Below, piece after piece: positions 13,375 through 24,963 of a stretch of 64,000 nt of DNA. Origin of the DNA: Hedera helix (lineage: Eukaryota > Streptophyta > Magnoliopsida > Apiales > Araliaceae); contig OX359266.1 in NCBI GenBank assembly GCA_947179155.2, positions 43,382,039 to 43,446,038 on the forward strand, read 5' to 3'. The position numbers and the translations under genes were made by a program. Position 1 is the stretch's first letter; each line of letters starts with the position of its first letter. The notes beneath the pieces are model-generated. The model did no database searches. It had not been told where the DNA came from and worked only from the letters and a program-made list of their open reading frames with translations.

Positions 13375-15974
13375 TGTGACGTCCCTAAATCTAGGCCTAC
13401 ATAGCCCAATTTGAGACGCCATAAAATACATAATCTTTAATACAAATAGTTCATAGAACAGAAATGCAAAACTCAATAATACACAACTAAGTCTTCACTA
13501 TTATTTTCACACTATATACAACATGTGAAGACTACAATAGCTATCACTCGGACCGTCACTCCATTCCCCTGCTAGACCCGGTTACTCTCTCTTTTTCTGA
13601 AAAACAATGGAACAAAAGAAAGGGTGAGCTCAAATAGCCCAGTAAGAAATATCATGACTAAGATAACGACAAATAAATTATCATTAGCCTTCAACAGATG
13701 AGTTCTTAATTGAATATAATAGACAATAAGCTTTGTATCAATAATAGCAGCGGAATGAGCAATCTATTAGAAGAATAATGCAGACTATAATGTCCACTCG
13801 GTTCTCTTTTTAGGAAAAACATCCTCAACTTTTATCATCTTAAACACCGCTGGTCATGATAATATAAATTTCCAGTTCCTGATTATAATCATGCCAGTCA
13901 ATAGTTCATCTTTGCATTACGAGCCAAAGATATTCAAATATAACACCAACGATAATGATTATACCAGTTTTCAGCCTTTGGTCATAATCATACCAACAAC
14001 AGTTCATCTTTGCCCCATGCCAAAGAGAATATTCACCACGTGCCCTAAAAGACACAATAATTATATCGCCTTTATCCTATCAACTGTGCCCCAGGCCACA
14101 GATATTCACAACAACATGGTTCTTGATGATTAGAATAACAACCGTGATATAGATGATGAATCAGAAGAAACAGTATGATCAATAAATATCAAAAGTTTAT
14201 GACTTTACTTTGTGCAGATTCAAATAATATCCAAATTGCCAGCATGATGTGGACTAAAATTCAAGAATGATATTTCAGATCCACAGTTCAGAATAACAGT
14301 TAAGGTTAAACAGAAAGATTTAGAAAAATAGGAAGGTTCAGTTGAAATGATATTAGATGAAGCGCAAACTATTAAAGAATATATATTCATTTCAGGAAAC
14401 TTTACCAAGAAGAGACAAGTAAGAAATGAATACGAAGAGTAATTCACCAAACATGCGGTAGTCCGCGTAGTCAGGTTATTCCCACAAATTAATAAGGAAT
14501 GAATACGAAAGGTTATTCACCAACAGACGATAATCCGCGCCGTAAGGTTATTCCCACAATTTAATATATGGAAATAAATACGAAAGGTTATTCACCAACA
14601 GGCGATAATCCGCGCCGTAAGGTTATTCCCACAATTTAATATATGGAAATAAATGGCACGTCTTATGAGTAAGAAAGAAACGATATTATTTTCGAGAATC
14701 AAATAATGATAATCCCTTACCATAGTAAGTTTGAATAATGGAAGATGAAAAAGATGGTATCCCTTACCTTAACACGTGACTAGATATGAACTCGTACACT
14801 TACAGCTCTTTACAAATACTCAAGATGACTTTAGCACACTCAAAGAGAACTTATACTAAGAAATATTTGGAGAGTGAAAGAAAGAATAAGCAAGGAAGTT
14901 TTTATGAAAAATCCTTAAGTTAAGGCTTCTATTTATAGCAAAAATTCTTATCATCACCAAGATTTCCTAATTTAATCCAAACCGTATATTTCAAGATAAT
15001 GTTTAATCCATACCACTCATTTTATCTTTTAAGATTTCTTTAATCTAAACCATTCATTTAAAGATCATCTTTTAATCTATACCATTCAATTTACTTTATA
15101 TATAAAACAACTAACTTTAAATAAATCAATTATCTTTATATATAAAAACAAACAACTTTATATAATTTATCATAATAAAAACAAATAACTTTATCAATTC
15201 AATTATTCAACAATAATTCACAATTATTCATTATTATGGTTAATTGTTGTAAATGTAGTGTAGTTGGCTTTTCGAGTTAGAAAAATAGGAAAATCACTCA
15301 ATAATAGAATACAACAGTTTAATCAATATCACAAAAGAGATAACAATAATGCTGAAAATAAATAAGAAAATAACACGTTACTGTGTAATGACAATTATTG
15401 ATTCAGTAATGTGAATTATTGTGCATATGCTACTGTGACAATTATCAGCTCAATAATATGAATTATTATGCATGTGACAATTATTGGTTCAATAAAGTCA
15501 ATATAGTACAATAACCACTTTATCATTTAATAATATGAAACACTGTGCAATACCGTGTGCTACAGTGCAATACCGTGTGCTACTATGTAATACCGTGTGC
15601 TACTATGTAATACCGTGTGCTACTATGTAATACCGTGTGCTACTATTCTTTTACCATCAGGTATTTTAACAGTTCAAAATGATAATACCGTTGACTATTT
15701 TTATTTAAAAAGGTTACGTATGTCGCTTTCTATATCCGACAATAAGTCGTTGTGGGGGTCCACTATTATTTTGTTATTTCGGCGCCGTCGTACGAATCGA
15801 ATATTCCCCGACAAAACGAATATTCTCCGACCAAACGAATATTGTCCGACATAATAAAATTTGCACATAACATCCTTAACTTTTAACCTTATCAATTTAA
15901 CCACCTACTGTTTCAGGAAAAATATATATGAAGAAAAATTAAATTTTGTATTTCATAAAATTCGGGGTCTTACA
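13375..15974 (-). repeat. 3' LTR of outer element (2,600 bp)
   Basis: It begins (minus sense) TGTAAGACCCCG next to the polypurine tract and ends GACGTCACA at 13375. It is about 190 bp longer than its partner LTR, mainly because it carries three copies of a 70-80 bp unit with the core ttattcaccaac...gataatccgcg...aaggttattcccac (14425-14650), where the partner has one. It also has extra copies of a 20-bp unit with the core taataccgtgtgctacta near 15550-15645. A TATA box (ctataaatag, minus sense) lies near 14930-14940. By eye the two LTRs differ at about 20 positions apart from the indels. Confidence 0.9.
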
Positions 15975-17563
15975 ACCTCCCCTCCTTATGAAATTTCGTC
16001 CCCGAAATTGACGTACCTGACATTTCGAAGAGATAAGGATACGTAGATTTCATCTCAGATTCTAGCTCCCAGGTCATTTCCTCAGTATCTTGGTTTCTCC
16101 ATAAAACCTTAACTTGAGGTATAACCTTTGAGCGTAAGATCTGTTCCTTCTTATCTAAGATCTTGACAGGTACCTCCTCGTACGTTAAATCATCGGCTAT
16201 AACGTCCGATTCTAACTCAATGACGTGGTTTGGGTCCTTCACATATTTACGTAACATAGATATGTGAAAAACGTTATGGATGCGAGACATACTTGGTGGT
16301 AGGGCTAGTCTGTAGGCTACGGTTCCTACTCGATCGAGAATTTTAAATGGGCCAATAAATCGAGGGTTGAGCTTTTCTCTCTTTCCGAATCTCGTAACTC
16401 TTTTCCATGGGGAAACACGTAAGAATACATGATCTCCGACGTTGAATCTCTCATCTCTCCGATGAAGATCAGCATAATTCTTTTGTCGTTCTTGCGCGGT
16501 CTGTATTCGTTGTCGGATCATTTGGATCTTTTCTGTTGTCAAGCGTACCAACTCGGGTCCCAACAATTTTGCTTCTCCTACTTCATTCCAACATACTGGA
16601 GAGCGACACTTTCGTCCATACAAAGCCTCAAATGGAGCCATGCCTATGCTTGCTTGGTAACTGTTGTTGTAGGAGAATTCAACCAATGGCAAGTACTTGT
16701 CCCAACTTCCTTTGAAGTCTAGCACGCAAAGTCTCAAAAGATCTTCGAGAGTCTGAATCGTCCTTTCAGATTGTCCGTCTGTTTGAGGATGGTATGCAGA
16801 ACTAAATCGTAGCTCGGTGCCCATAGCTTTTTATAGACTGATCCAAAAGCGTGAAGTGAATCTAGGATCTCGATCAGATTCTATGGAAACTGGCATGCCA
16901 TGCAATCTTACAATATCATTTACGTACATACCGGCCAGACGCTCGAGTGAAAAGTTTTCTCTTATAGGCAAGAAATGAGCAGACTTGGTCAATCTATCTA
17001 CGATGACCCAAATCGCATCAAAACTTTGAGAAACTTTGGGAAGACCCGTCACGAAATCCATAGTGATGTGTTCCCACTTCCATTCTGGAATTTCGAGTGA
17101 TTGCAATGGACCTTTAGGCAATTGATGCTCTGCCTTGACACGTTGACAAGTTAAGCACCTTGAGATGAACTCTGCAATCTCCCTCTTCATATTGTTCCAC
17201 CAAAATGTATGTCGAAGATCACGATACATTTTGGTACTTCCCGGGTGAATTGCAAACGGTGTGTTGTGTGCCTCCATCATGATTTTATGTTTCAATTCAG
17301 AGTCGTTAGGAACACAGAGTCGAGAGTTGAGTCGAAGTATTCCTTTCTCGTCGATTCTTGCTTCTGGAATAGTACATTCTTGTACTTTCTTCATCATACT
17401 CATCATTTCCGGATCAGTAGCTTGAGCAGCTTTAATTTTATCAATTAAAGCTGGTTCTACTTGTACGTGCGCAATCTTCATGTGGGTCCCTGGTGGCTTT
17501 AATTCTATCTCCATCTTTTGTAAGTCGTACAAAATACATTTTTGCGTAGTCAGCATTGCACTT
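15970..17563 (-). pseudogene. Outer element integrase and C-terminal chromodomain-like tail
   Basis: Integrase inserts the cDNA into chromatin. From 17556 down, the frame shows the zinc-binding part (HPGSTKMYRDLRHTFWW then CLTCQRVKAEH), the first core Asp in DAIWVIVDRLTKSAHFLP, the second in SDRDPRFTSRFW, and the catalytic Glu in HPQTDGQSERTIQT. The tail has the GPFKILDRVG region and a chromodomain-like VLWRNQDTEEMTWELE segment. An in-frame TAA lies between the two core blocks at about 16830, where relatives have a Gln codon, a one-base change. The last codons overlap the start of the 3' LTR. Upstream, the frame continues directly from the RNase H part once the nested insertion and one copy of its 5-bp target are ignored. 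Confidence 0.9.
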
Positions 17564-17568
17564 GTACT
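17564..17568. other. Target-site duplication GTACT (left)
   Basis: Five bases immediately left of the nested element, repeated exactly at 24734-24738 on its right. This fixes both ends of the insertion and shows it arrived by integrase-mediated transposition. Confidence 0.97.
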
Positions 17569-18430
17569 TGTAAGACCCCGAATTTTATGAAATACAAAAT
17601 TTAATTTTTCTTCATATATATTTTTTTGAAACAGTAAGTGGTTAAATCGATAAAGTTAAAAGTTAAGGATGTTATGTGCAAATTTTATTTTGTCGGACAA
17701 TATTCGCTTTGTTGGGGAATATTCGTTTGGTCGGGGAATATTCGTGCCGTACGACGGCGCCGAAATAACAAATTATTGGTGGACCCCACAACGGAATATT
17801 TGTCGGATATAGAAAACGACAGAAATAACCTTTTTAAATAAAAATAGTCAACGGAACTGTTAAAATACCGGTGATAAAAGAATAGTAGCATACGGTAGTT
17901 ATTGGTATTTTCTGTAGCACTCGGTACTCTACAGTAACACACGGTATTGCATAGTGTCTCATATTATTGGTCTGATAATTGACACCGTAACTGTTACGCA
18001 TCATTTCATCGATAATTGTCACTGCATAATATTTTATATTATCAATTCAATAATTGTTGTTACACAGTATTTTGCATTATTGATTTAATAATTGTCATTA
18101 CACTGTATTTTATATCATTGAGTCAATAATTGTTGCTGCACTGTTTTTAAAATTATTGAACCTAATAATTGTCACAGTAACATATGCACAGTAATTCACG
18201 TTATTGAATCAATAATTGTCATGACACAGTAACGTATTTTTCTTTTACATACTTTCTGTATTATTGTTATCTCTATTACGGTATTATTTAAACAGTTGTA
18301 TTTTATTAATTAATTGACTTGATATCTAAGAGCTAACTATACTGTATTTATAACAATTAGTCATAATAATTGAATTGATAAAGTTATTTGTTTATAATAT
18401 AAAGTTAGGTGATTATTAGGTGATATGAAA

Positions 18431-18608
18431 GGAATGGTGTAGATTAAAGTGAGAATTATTGTTGAATAATTGAATTGATTTGTTTATAATATAAAGTTAG
18501 GTGATTATTAGGTGATATGAAATGAATGGTGTAGATTAAAGATAATATAATATTTGAAATGGATGGTGTAGATTAAAAGATGATCTTTAAATGAATGGTT
18601 TAGATTAA
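18431..18608 (+). promoter_or_regulatory. LTR promoter: TGGTxTAGATTAAA array before TATA box
   Basis: Four copies of an about 15-bp motif (consensus ATGGTGTAGATTAAA) lie at roughly 18436, 18527, 18562 and 18595, all upstream of the TATA box at 18629. The same array occurs in the second LTR (about 22154-22331), in the outer element (antisense, 14960-15090 and 29386-29510) and in the solo LTR at 55.2 kb (56272-56464). Its position suggests an upstream activating array, but that is inference. Confidence 0.5.
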
Positions 18609-19370
18609 ATGAATGATAAGATTTTTGGCTATAAATAGAAGCCTTAACTTAAGGATTTTTCATAAACTTCCTTACTTGTTCTTTCTTTCTCTCTCTAAAT
18701 ACTTTTTGTGTAAGTTCTCTCTAAGTGTTCTTAAGTCATTCCTAGTTTTGAAATCTTTTGCATTCTTCTTTGAATTCCCGAGTAGAATTTTCTTATGTAC
18801 AGCAACTCTTTCGAAAAATCGTAGTAAATTCATTATTTGTCAGAATTTAATGAATTAAAAGCATGTCTCTTCAGTTTTTCGTCCTCTACAACTTTGAAGA
18901 AGGAAGAAAAGTCATCTGAAATCATCTTCATGCCTTAAAATACTAAAAACCGTAACCTATTCTGATTTTCGTCACTATTTTCAGTCTTAGTTTTGAAAAT
19001 TCATAACTCATTCATATTAACTCCGAATTGAGTGATTCTTGAGTCTATGCCGTCTATCTTTCCAAGAGTAACATTATTTTAAAAACATAAAGAGATTTTA
19101 AAAACTCTAGAAGACTCAAAAGTCAGATTCTTTACTGCTACAAACAAGGAAGGATTTGTTCGGTATAAACTTGTTTCACAATATCAAGGTAAGGAATGTC
19201 ATCTTCTTTCATCTTCTATTATTAAAACTTACTACGGTAAGGGATACCATCTTTTTCATCTTCCATTATTCAAACATACTATGGTAAGGGATTATCATTA
19301 TTTGATTCTCGATAATAATATTGTTTCTTCCTTACTCATAAGACGTGCCTTTTATTTCCATGTATTAAAT

Positions 19371-19718
19371 TGTGGGAATAACCTTACGGAGCGGATTGCC
19401 GCCTGTTGGTGAATAACCTTTCGTATTCATTCATTATTAATCTCTGAGAATAACCTTACGAAGCGGATTGCCGCCTGTTTGGTGAATAACTCTTTGTACT
19501 CAAATCCTATTAAATTGTGGGAATAACCTTACGGAGCGGATTGCCGCCTGTTGGTGAATAACCTTTCGTATTCATTCATTATTAATCTCTGAGAATAACC
19601 TTACGGAGCGGATTGCCGCATGTTTGGTGAATAACTCTTTGTACTCAAATTCTATTAAATTGTGGGAATAACCTTACGGAGCGGTTTGCCGCCTGTTGGT
19701 GAATAACCCTTTGTATTA
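19371..19718 (+). repeat. Five about 72-bp tandem units in nested 5' LTR
   Basis: Each unit has the core GGAATAACCTTACGGAGCGG, then TTGCCGCCTGTTGGTGAATAAC. Units alternate slightly (GTGGGAATAACC versus GAGAATAACC). The identical array is in the second LTR at 23094-23441. The outer element's LTRs carry one and three divergent copies. Confidence 0.9.
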
Positions 19719-20221
19719 ATTTCCTTCACCTTTTGTTAATCAAACCTGCTACGGTAAGGGATATTATTTTCTTTCATACTCCTAAATCGAAATTTATTAT
19801 GGAACTATTGCTTCTATAATTCCTGAAAATATTATATGTTTCATAATAGTTGAACTTCATTATTTCAACTGAACCTTCCTATTTTCTGAACCTTTCTATT
19901 GAACTGTATCCGTTATTCTGAACTGTGGATCTTGAATATCATTTTTAAATTTTACTCCACATCATGTTGACAATTTGGATATTATTTGAATCTGCACAAA
20001 GTAAACTTTCGATATTTATTGTTCATCCTATTTCTTCTGTTCATCAATTGTCTCACTATCATTTGAACTAATCTTCAAGAATCAAGCTGTTGTGAACATC
20101 TGTGGCCGGGGGCACAGATGTGATATATTTGTTGAACAGATGATAGGTTAAAGGTGATATAATAGGTTAAAGGCGATACATCTGTTCAGTGTCTTTTATG
20201 GCACGTGGTGAATGTTCTCTT

Positions 20222-20445
20222 TGGCCCGTAGTGCAAAGATGAACTGTTGTTTGGTATGATTATGACTAAAGGCTGAATCTGGTATAATCATGATCGTTGG
20301 TGCTATATTGAATATCTTTGGCCGTAGTGCAAAGATGAACTGTTGTTTGGTATGATTATGACCAAAGGCTGAATCTGGTATAATCATGACCGTTGGTGCT
20401 ATATTGAATATCTTTGGCCCGTAGTGCAAAGATGAACTGTTGATG
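20222..20445 (+). repeat. Three about 97-bp imperfect units in nested 5' LTR
   Basis: Units start at about 20223, 20320 and 20417 with GGCC(C)GTAGTGCAAAGATGAAC, followed by a segment rich in tataatcatgac. The antisense frame across them looks like a repeated protein, but this is a by-product of tandem duplication. The same array is at 23945-24168, and degenerate copies are in the solo LTR at 57.6-57.9 kb. Confidence 0.85.
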
Positions 20446-21010
20446 TGCATGATTATGATCAGGAACTGTGAATTTATATTATCATGACTAATGGTATTTT
20501 AGATGATAAAAGTTGATGATGTTTTTACGAAAAAGAGAAGCGAGTGGATATTATTGTCTGCATTATTCTTCTAATAGATTGCTCATTCCGCTGCTATTAT
20601 TGATCTGAACATTGTTTAAGAATTTAACTGCAGTTTTTGATATAAACCTTGTATTCTATTGTATTCTATTAAGAACTCAACTGTTGAAGGCTAATGATAA
20701 TTTATTCATCATTATCTTAGTCATGATATTTCTTACTGGGCTATTTGAGCTCACCCTTTCTTTTGTTCCATTGTTTTTCAACAGGAAATGAAAACATAAC
20801 AGGGTCTAGCCGGGGAATGGAGTGAGGGTCCGAGGAATAGTTATTATAGTCTTCACGTTTTGTAAAATAGTGTGGCAATAATAGTGAAGACTTAGTTGTG
20901 TATTATTATACACTGTATTGTAGTATGTTGTGCTTTGTTGTAATAATTTTGTTGTAGTCTTTTGACGACTCAAGTTTGGGCTGTGTGGGCCCAGATTTGG
21001 GGGCGTCACA

Positions 21011-21291
21011 GTTGGTATTAGAGCTTAGGGATATGGTCTTTAATGGAGATCTGGGGTAGAACTAGGAGGGGAGAGACGAATAGAATCAGTCACTAGTATG
21101 TCCTACCTAAATTAGATTTTGTTATCTAACGAATCGATTTGAATGTAGGAACAGGAAGTGATGAGTCAGTTTGTTTGAACTAACAATTATTTTGTGACCA
21201 CAGTTTAGTATGGCATCTGAAAATCAGGAGGATAACTATGAAATGCTCGGTACGTCAATTTCGGGGACGAAATTTCATAAGGAGGGGAGGT
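21011..21291 (+). other. Residual internal domain: primer site, gag stub, polypurine tract
   Basis: The sequence opens GTTGGTATTAGAGC (primer site), runs through a leader, reaches an ATG at 21210, and ends AAGGAGGGGAGGT against the 3' LTR. The first codons match the start of a gag protein and the last match the end of pol in the outer element. The middle was therefore removed by an internal deletion, with a short GAAATG homology at the joint. Confidence 0.9.
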
Positions 21292-21296
21292 TGTAA
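21210..21296 (+). CDS. 28-aa gag-start/pol-end fusion ORF
   Basis: The frame starts MASENQEDNYEM, which resembles the start of the outer element's gag. It finishes GTSISGTKFHKEGRL, which is the same ending as the outer element's pol. The deletion joint preserves the reading frame, and the stop lies in the first bases of the 3' LTR. Whether it is translated or matters is unknown; it may be chance. Confidence 0.45.
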   Translation: MASENQEDNYEMLGTSISGTKFHKEGRL

Positions 21297-24200
21297 GACC
21301 CCGAATTTTATGAAATACAAAATTTAATTTTTCTTCATATATATTTTTTTGAAACAGTAAGTGGTTAAATCGATAAAGTTAAAAGTTAAGGATGTTATGT
21401 GCAAATTTTATTTTGTCGGATAATATTCGCTTTGTTGGGGAATATTCGTTTGGTTGGGGAATATTCGTGCCGTACGACGGCGCCGAAATAACAAATTATT
21501 GGTGGACCCCACAACGGAATATTTGTCGGATATAGAAAACGACAGAAATAACCTTTTTAAATAAAAATAGTCAACGGAACTGTTAAAATACCGGTGATAA
21601 AAGAATAGTAGCATACGGTAGTTATTGGTATTTTCTGTAACACTCGGTACTCTACAGTAACACACGGTATTGCATAGTGTCTCATATTATTGGTCTGATA
21701 ATTGACACCGTAACTGTTACGCATCATTTCATCGATAATTGTCACTGCATAATATTTTATATTATCAATTCAATAATTGTTGTTACACAGTATTTTGCAT
21801 TATTGATTTAATAATTGTCATTACACTGTATTTTATATCATTGAGTCAATAATTGTTGCTGCACTGTTTTTAAAATTATTGAACCTAATAATTGTCACAG
21901 TAACATATGCACAGTAATTCACGTTATTGAATCAATAATTGTCATGACACAGTAACGTATTTTTCTTTTACATACTTTCTGTATTATTGTTATCTCTATT
22001 ACGGTATTATTTAAACAGTTGTATTTTATTAATTAATTGACTTGATATCTAAGAGCTAACTATAATGTATTTATAACAATTAGTCATAATAATTGAATTG
22101 ATAAAGTTATTTGTTTATAATATAAAGTTAGGTGATTATTAGGTGATATGAAAGGAATGGTGTAGATTAAAGTGAGAATTATTGTTGAATAATTGAATTG
22201 ATTTGTTTATAATATAAAGTTAGGTGATTATTAGGTGATATGAAATGAATGGTGTAGATTAAAGATAATATAATATTTGAAATGGATGGTGTAGATTAAA
22301 AGATGATCTTTAAATGAATGGTTTAGATTAAATGAATGATAAGATTTTTGGCTATAAATAGAAGCCTTAACTTAAGGATTTTTCATAAACTTCCTTACTT
22401 GTTCTTTCTTTCTCTCTCTAAATACTTTTTGTGTAAGTTCTCTCTAAGTGTTCTTAAGTCATTCCTAGTTTTGAAATCTTTTGCATTCTTCTTTGAATTC
22501 CCGAGTAGAATTTTCTTATGTACAGCAACTCTTTCGAAAAATCGTAGTAAATTCATTATTTGTCAGAATTTAATGAATTAAAAGCATGTCTCTTCAGTTT
22601 TTCGTCCTCTACAACTTTGAAGAAGGAAGAAAAGTCATCTGAAATCATCTTCATGCCTTAAAATACTAAAAACCGTAACCTATTCTGATTTTCGTCACTA
22701 TTTTCAGTCTTAGTTTTGAAAATTCATAACTCATTCATATTAACTCCGAATTGAGTGATTCTTGAGTCTATGCCGTCTATCTTTCCAAGAGTAACATTAT
22801 TTTAAAAACATAAAGAGATTTTAAAAACTCTAGAAGACTCAAAAGTCAGATTCTTTACTGCTACAAACAAGGAAGGATTTGTTCGGTATAAACTTGTTTC
22901 ACAATATCAAGGTAAGGAATGTCATCTTCTTTCATCTTCTATTATTAAAACTTACTACGGTAAGGGATACCATCTTTTTCATCTTCCATTATTCAAACAT
23001 ACTATGGTAAGGGATTATCATTATTTGATTCTCGATAATAATATTGTTTCTTCCTTACTCATAAGACGTGCCTTTTATTTCCATGTATTAAATTGTGGGA
23101 ATAACCTTACGGAGCGGATTGCCGCCTGTTGGTGAATAACCTTTCGTATTCATTCATTATTAATCTCTGAGAATAACCTTACGAAGCGGATTGCCGCCTG
23201 TTTGGTGAATAACTCTTTGTACTCAAATCCTATTAAATTGTGGGAATAACCTTACGGAGCGGATTGCCGCCTGTTGGTGAATAACCTTTCGTATTCATTC
23301 ATTATTAATCTCTGAGAATAACCTTACGGAGCGGATTGCCGCATGTTTGGTGAATAACTCTTTGTACTCAAATTCTATTAAATTGTGGGAATAACCTTAC
23401 GGAGCGGTTTGCCGCCTGTTGGTGAATAACCCTTTGTATTAATTTCCTTCACCTTTTGTTAATCAAACCTGCTACGGTAAGGGATATTATTTTCTTTCAT
23501 ACTCCTAAATCGAAATTTATTATGGAACTATTGCTTCTATAATTCCTGAAAATATTATATGTTTCATAATAGTTGAACTTCATTATTTCAACTGAACCTT
23601 CCTATTTTCTGAACCTTTCTATTGAACTGTATCCGTTATTCTGAACTGTGGATCTTGAATATCATTTTTAAATTTTACTCCACATCATGTTGACAATTTG
23701 GATATTATTTGAATCTGCACAAAGTAAACTTTCGATATTTATTGTTCATCCTATTTCTTCTGTTCATCAATTGTCTCACTATCATTTGAACTAATCTTCA
23801 AGAATCAAGCTGTTGTGAACATCTGTGGCCGGGGGCACAGATGTGATATATTTGTTGAACAGATGATAGGTTAAAGGCGATATAATAGGTTAAAGGCGAT
23901 ACATCTGTTCAGTGTCTTTTATGGCACGTGGTGAATGTTCTCTTTGGCCCGTAGTGCAAAGATGAACTGTTGTTTGGTATGATTATGACTAAAGGCTGAA
24001 TCTGGTATAATCATGATCGTTGGTGCTATATTGAATATCTTTGGCCGTAGTGCAAAGATGAACTGTTGTTTGGTATGATTATGACCAAAGGCTGAATCTG
24101 GTATAATCATGACCGTTGGTGCTATATTGAATATCTTTGGCCCGTAGTGCAAAGATGAACTGTTGATGTGCATGATTATGATCAGGAACTGTGAATTTAT

Positions 24201-24733
24201 ATTATCATGACTAATGGTATTTTAGATGATAAAAGTTGATGATGTTTTTACGAAAAAGAGAAGCGAGTGGATATTATTGTCTGCATTATTCTTCTAATAG
24301 ATTGCTCATTCCGCTGCTATTATTGATCTGAACATTGTTTAAGAATTTAACTGCAGTTTTTGATATAAACCTTGTATTCTATTGTATTCTATCAAGAACT
24401 CAACTGTTGAAGGCTAATGATAATTTATTCATCATTATCTTAGTCATGATATTTCTTACTGGGCTATTTGAGCTCACCCTTTCTTTTGTTCCATTGTTTT
24501 TCAACAGGAAATGAAAACATAACAGGGTCTAGCCGGGGAATGGAGTGAGGGTCCGAGGAATAGTTATTATAGTCTTCACGTTTTGTAAAATAGTGTGGCA
24601 ATAATAGTGAAGACTTAGTTGTGTATTATTATACACTGTATTGTAGTATGTTGTGCTTTGTTGTAATAATTTTGTTGTAGTCTTTTGACGACTCAAGTTT
24701 GGGCTGTGTGGGCCCAGATTTGGGGGCGTCACA
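21292..24733 (+). repeat. 3' LTR of nested element (3,442 bp)
   Basis: Near-identical copy of 17569-21010. Differences I can see include 21420 (c/t), 21453 (c/t), a g/a near 21640, c/a near 22064, t/c near 23878 and t/c near 24391. It ends GGGCGTCACA followed by the GTACT target duplication. Confidence 0.95.
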
Positions 24734-24738
24734 GTACT

Positions 24739-24963
24739 CGCATAAGATTTTCTGCTTAAAGCATCAGCTACAACGTTTGCTTTTCCTGGGTGGTACTGGA
24801 TGGTGTGGTCGTAATCCTTTAACAGCTCAAGCCAACGTCGTTGCCGCATGTTGAGTTCCTTCTGGGTGAAGAAATACTTGAGGCTTTTGTGATCCGTGAA
24901 GATTTCCACTTTCTCCCCGTACAAGTAGTGCCTCCAGATTTTCAATGCGAAAACAACTGCTGC
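24739..24963 (-). pseudogene. Outer element RNase H part of pol
   Basis: The frame shows KIWRHYLYGEKVEIFTDHKSL, then MRQRRWLELLKDYDHTIQYH, then ANVVADALSRKS, the C-terminal RNase H signature. The nested insertion cuts it right after this motif. An in-frame TAG lies just before it (about 24962), where relatives have a Leu codon in the HDLELAAVVFALK region. The visible sequence past the insertion belongs to the nested LTR, not to pol. Confidence 0.9.

Larger units (their letters stand above)
17569..21010 (+). repeat. 5' LTR of nested element (3,442 bp)
   Basis: It has TG...CA ends and aligns base for base in length with 21292-24733 (offset 3,723). A TATA box (ctataaatag, 18629-18638) marks the likely transcription start region. 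Just upstream is an array of a TGGTGTAGATTAAA motif (18431-18608). Downstream are five about 72-bp tandem units (19371-19718) and three about 97-bp units (20222-20445). Palindromic CAATAATTG blocks recur between about 18000 and 18230. Confidence 0.95.
17569..24733 (+). mobile_element. Nested non-autonomous LTR element with 281-bp interior
   Basis: This is a 7,165-bp element made of two 3,442-bp LTRs and only 281 bp of internal DNA. It sits in the opposite orientation inside pol of the outer element. Ends are TGTAAGACCCCG and GGGCGTCACA, and the flanks are a perfect GTACT duplication. The interior keeps a primer site (TGGTATTAGAGC, from 21013), a gag start codon, and the polypurine tract, but has lost nearly all of gag-pol. 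The LTRs differ at only about six positions by my eye count, so it moved recently. Having no enzymes of its own, it must have been mobilised in trans by a related Tekay-like element. It resembles a large-LTR derivative more than a classical LARD (short LTRs, long non-coding interior). Confidence 0.95.

Noticed and set aside
19371..19718. Regularly spaced repeats that might suggest a CRISPR array
   Set aside because: The units are contiguous 72-bp tandem repeats without unique spacers, inside a plant retrotransposon LTR.
20196..24173. Two identical 84-residue minus-strand frames (20196-20450 and 23919-24173) with internal repeats
   Set aside because: They are antisense readings of the three 97-bp tandem units in the two nested LTR copies; the repetition is DNA-level and no protein family fits.
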